A stretch of DNA of 64,000 nt from Halorarum salinum (GTDB lineage Archaea; Halobacteriota; Halobacteria; Halobacteriales; Haloferacaceae). The stretch's first letter is position 1. Each line of letters begins with the position of its first letter. Below are positions 62,486 through 64,000 of the stretch, in pieces. Location: assembly GCF_013402875.1 (NCBI RefSeq), contig NZ_CP058580.1, positions 124,001 to 188,000 of the forward strand, read 5' to 3'. Position numbers and translations under genes: made by a program. The notes under the pieces were generated by a model. It saw nothing but the letters and a program-made list of their open reading frames with translations, had not been told where the DNA came from and did not search any database.

Positions 62486-64000
62486 TCAGCGATGCGGGAG
62501 CGAGAGTTCGGTGTTCCAGCGGAGTTCGCCCTCGTACTCGACGAGGACCGGTTGCAGGTCGAGGAACGACTCCAGGGCGTCGGCGTCGAGAGCGAACTCC
62601 GGGGTTTCGCCGACGTTCACGAAGCACTCTGGAACGCCCGCCAAATCAAGCGTGGTAATGCTCCCGATCCCGTACTCGGGCGACCGAAACGGGCGGATTC
62701 GGACGCCGTACTCGTCGTCGCCGGCCCTTCGAACGTCCACCACGATGGGGACGCCGCCATCCCGCTGTGTCAGCGTGAAGCGCCCGTCCCCGACGACCGT
62801 GTACTGCCCGCCGACCACCGAGAGACTGCGAGCCAGCCGCATCGCGGCGCCGAACGGGAACCCGTCGTTCAGCAGCCGGGCAAGCAGCAGGCCCACGTCG
62901 ACGGCGTCCCCGTTCTCCACGTCGCTCAGCGCGACCGCTCCCGCGACCGCGCCGTCCTCGACGAGTCGGACGCCCTGCCGGTACGACTGGCAGGCGTTGA
63001 GGACGAACGCGCCCACGCCGTGCTCCTCGAGCGAGGCCACGTCGAGGGTCCCGTCGGCACACTCCAGGCCCTCGGGGGTCGCGTGACCGACGAAGTGCAG
63101 CAGGTCCACCGTCTCGGCGAGGCGGTCCGCCAGTTCCGTCCGCGTCAGGTCCGTCGCGGTCCACACTGCGAGGTCGGCCGACGAGTCCCGGCCGTACACG
63201 GCCTCCACCTGCTCGACCTCGGGCGCCATCGCCGGGTCGTTCGCGACCAGCAGCACCGAGAGCGGGCCGGCGCGCGGCCGACGCGCGTGCCGGTGGACCG
63301 CCCCCTCGCGCAGGAACGTGTCCGCGCCGATCGGGATCCCGTCGCCGACGTAGACGACGTTCCCGGCGTCCGCCGGCGGGACGAGCGCGAACGTCTCCTC
63401 CTCGGCGAACACCTCGGCCGCCGAGCGGGTCGACTCCCCCGCCGCGGGGGCCGCCGGGGACCCCGGAGTCGTCGCCTGCCCGTCCTCGAGGAACGCGTTC
63501 AGCGCGACCGGCCGGGCCGCCTCGCCGCCGACGCGTTCGGGCGACCCGACGCGGACGGCGGCGAGTTCGTCGACGAACGCGGGGAGCGCGGTGACGTGTT
63601 CGGGGTCGGGTTCGACGTGCGCGCAGGTGGGCCACGGCGGGGTGACGGCCTCGACCGCCTCGTCCGGGACGTCGACGTACGCCCGCACCCGCTCGGCGAG
63701 CGGTCGCTCGTACAGGTCCGCGGGGTCCAGCGCGTCGGGCGCGGCCCCCTCGAACCGTCGGCGGAGCGATAGCTCGATTGGATAGATCCCCTCCGTCCTG
63801 ACGACGCAGTCGAGCAGGAACGTCCGGGCGAGGAGGTCCGTCACCGCGTCCGCGTAGCCGGCCCCCGTCGGGAACTCGACGAGCGGATCCGACTCGTCGA
63901 CGACCGAAAGCAGGGGCGACTCCCCGGGGACCGTGCGTGCGCCGAGGTAGGCTGCCAGCGGCGCCGCCGGGAACGCGTACTCCGGCGTCGGCGGGAGCGT
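62486..64000 (-). CDS. CHAT-domain (caspase-like) protein, start outside the window
   Basis: 504 residues are readable and the reading frame stays open to the window end, so the N-terminus is beyond 64000; a GTG at 63844 is internal. The caspase-type His-Cys pair is complete: LLHFVGHATPEG and FVLNACQSYRQG, the hallmarks of CHAT proteases. The upstream visible part is acidic and without recognised repeats. CHAT proteins act in defence, signalling or cell-death-like pathways; here the substrate is unknown. It is convergent with hutH, 25 bp away. Confidence 0.85.
   Translation of the reverse strand, partial: TLPPTPEYAFPAAPLAAYLGARTVPGESPLLSVVDESDPLVEFPTGAGYADAVTDLLARTFLLDCVVRTEGIYPIELSLRRRFEGAAPDALDPADLYERPLAERVRAYVDVPDEAVEAVTPPWPTCAHVEPDPEHVTALPAFVDELAAVRVGSPERVGGEAARPVALNAFLEDGQATTPGSPAAPAAGESTRSAAEVFAEEETFALVPPADAGNVVYVGDGIPIGADTFLREGAVHRHARRPRAGPLSVLLVANDPAMAPEVEQVEAVYGRDSSADLAVWTATDLTRTELADRLAETVDLLHFVGHATPEGLECADGTLDVASLEEHGVGAFVLNACQSYRQGVRLVEDGAVAGAVALSDVENGDAVDVGLLLARLLNDGFPFGAAMRLARSLSVVGGQYTVVGDGRFTLTQRDGGVPIVVDVRRAGDDEYGVRIRPFRSPEYGIGSITTLDLAGVPECFVNVGETPEFALDADALESFLDLQPVLVEYEGELRWNTELSLPHR

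Noticed and set aside
1-64000. tRNA or rRNA genes, insertion sequences
   Set aside because: No cloverleaf-like T-loop motif, rRNA core sequence or transposase motif was recognised on either strand by reading; a dedicated search could still find a tRNA.

Overview
The window is a GC-rich chromosomal or megaplasmid segment of a haloarchaeon (class Halobacteria); the genus cannot be fixed. The encoded proteins are strongly acidic, third codon positions are almost all G/C, and lipoproteins start with Tat-type RR motifs followed by a C of a lipobox. TATA-like boxes about 25-30 bp before start codons (leaderless transcription), a halocyanin-type cupredoxin and Bat-type HTH regulators also point there. 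I see no rRNA, tRNA, CRISPR array or transposase.

Layout. 1-4.9 kb: tail of an unknown gene, a Tat lipoprotein of the haloarchaeal iron-transport type, an ABC-2 exporter pair and an MFS transporter. 4.9-8.8 kb: a Zn/Cd-type P1B ATPase and a FemAB-like acyltransferase. 9.1-16.0 kb: cobalamin genes in two blocks (cobT-cbiA and cobO-cbiP) split by an oppositely oriented lipoprotein gene. 16-24 kb: a CaiB-type CoA-transferase, an ATPase/nuclease-like DUF234 protein, a CHY zinc-finger protein, an orphan PemK/MazF-like toxin, NikR, a glyoxalase-fold protein and a ZnuABC-type metal importer. 24-30 kb: a frameshifted GNAT gene and small stress or redox genes (DUF892 ferritin-like, RDD, DUF2071, halocyanin, superoxide dismutase). 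30-35 kb: a dipeptide-type ABC transporter (two permeases, two ATPases) with no binding protein nearby. 35-37.4 kb: an arsR-acr3-arsC operon behind an inverted-repeat operator. 37.4-38.7 kb: a zinc-ribbon membrane protein and an EamA transporter.

38.9-52.2 kb looks like a carboxylic-acid uptake and CoA-activation region. It has a MaoC hydratase, an alpha/beta hydrolase overlapping an acyl-CoA ligase, an Lrp and a Bat-type regulator, a full LivJ-G-F-H-M-like importer and a KAS III-like condensing enzyme. A 15-bp motif occurs once in each orientation, 37-38 bp before the start codons of both the hydrolase-ligase operon and the importer operon, which ties the two together. A nucleotidyltransferase/HEPN-like pair sits between them.

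52.3-55.9 kb: a ModE/TOBE regulator, an AT-rich repeat-bearing intergenic stretch, and a ParA plus small-partner module that looks plasmid-derived. It is followed by a YjiH-type membrane protein gene that has lost its 5' half and carries a 3' frameshift. 55.9-62.5 kb: the histidine utilization locus hutUGIH with a divergent Bat-type regulator; both are served by one palindromic TATA box and a 12-bp palindrome. The window ends inside a CHAT-domain (caspase-like) protein gene.

Most interesting: the shared operator in the carboxylate module, the ParA module with its ACAAAC/GTTTGT half-site array next to a truncated gene, the condensing enzyme with an altered catalytic triad, and the G-rich insertion in hutG.
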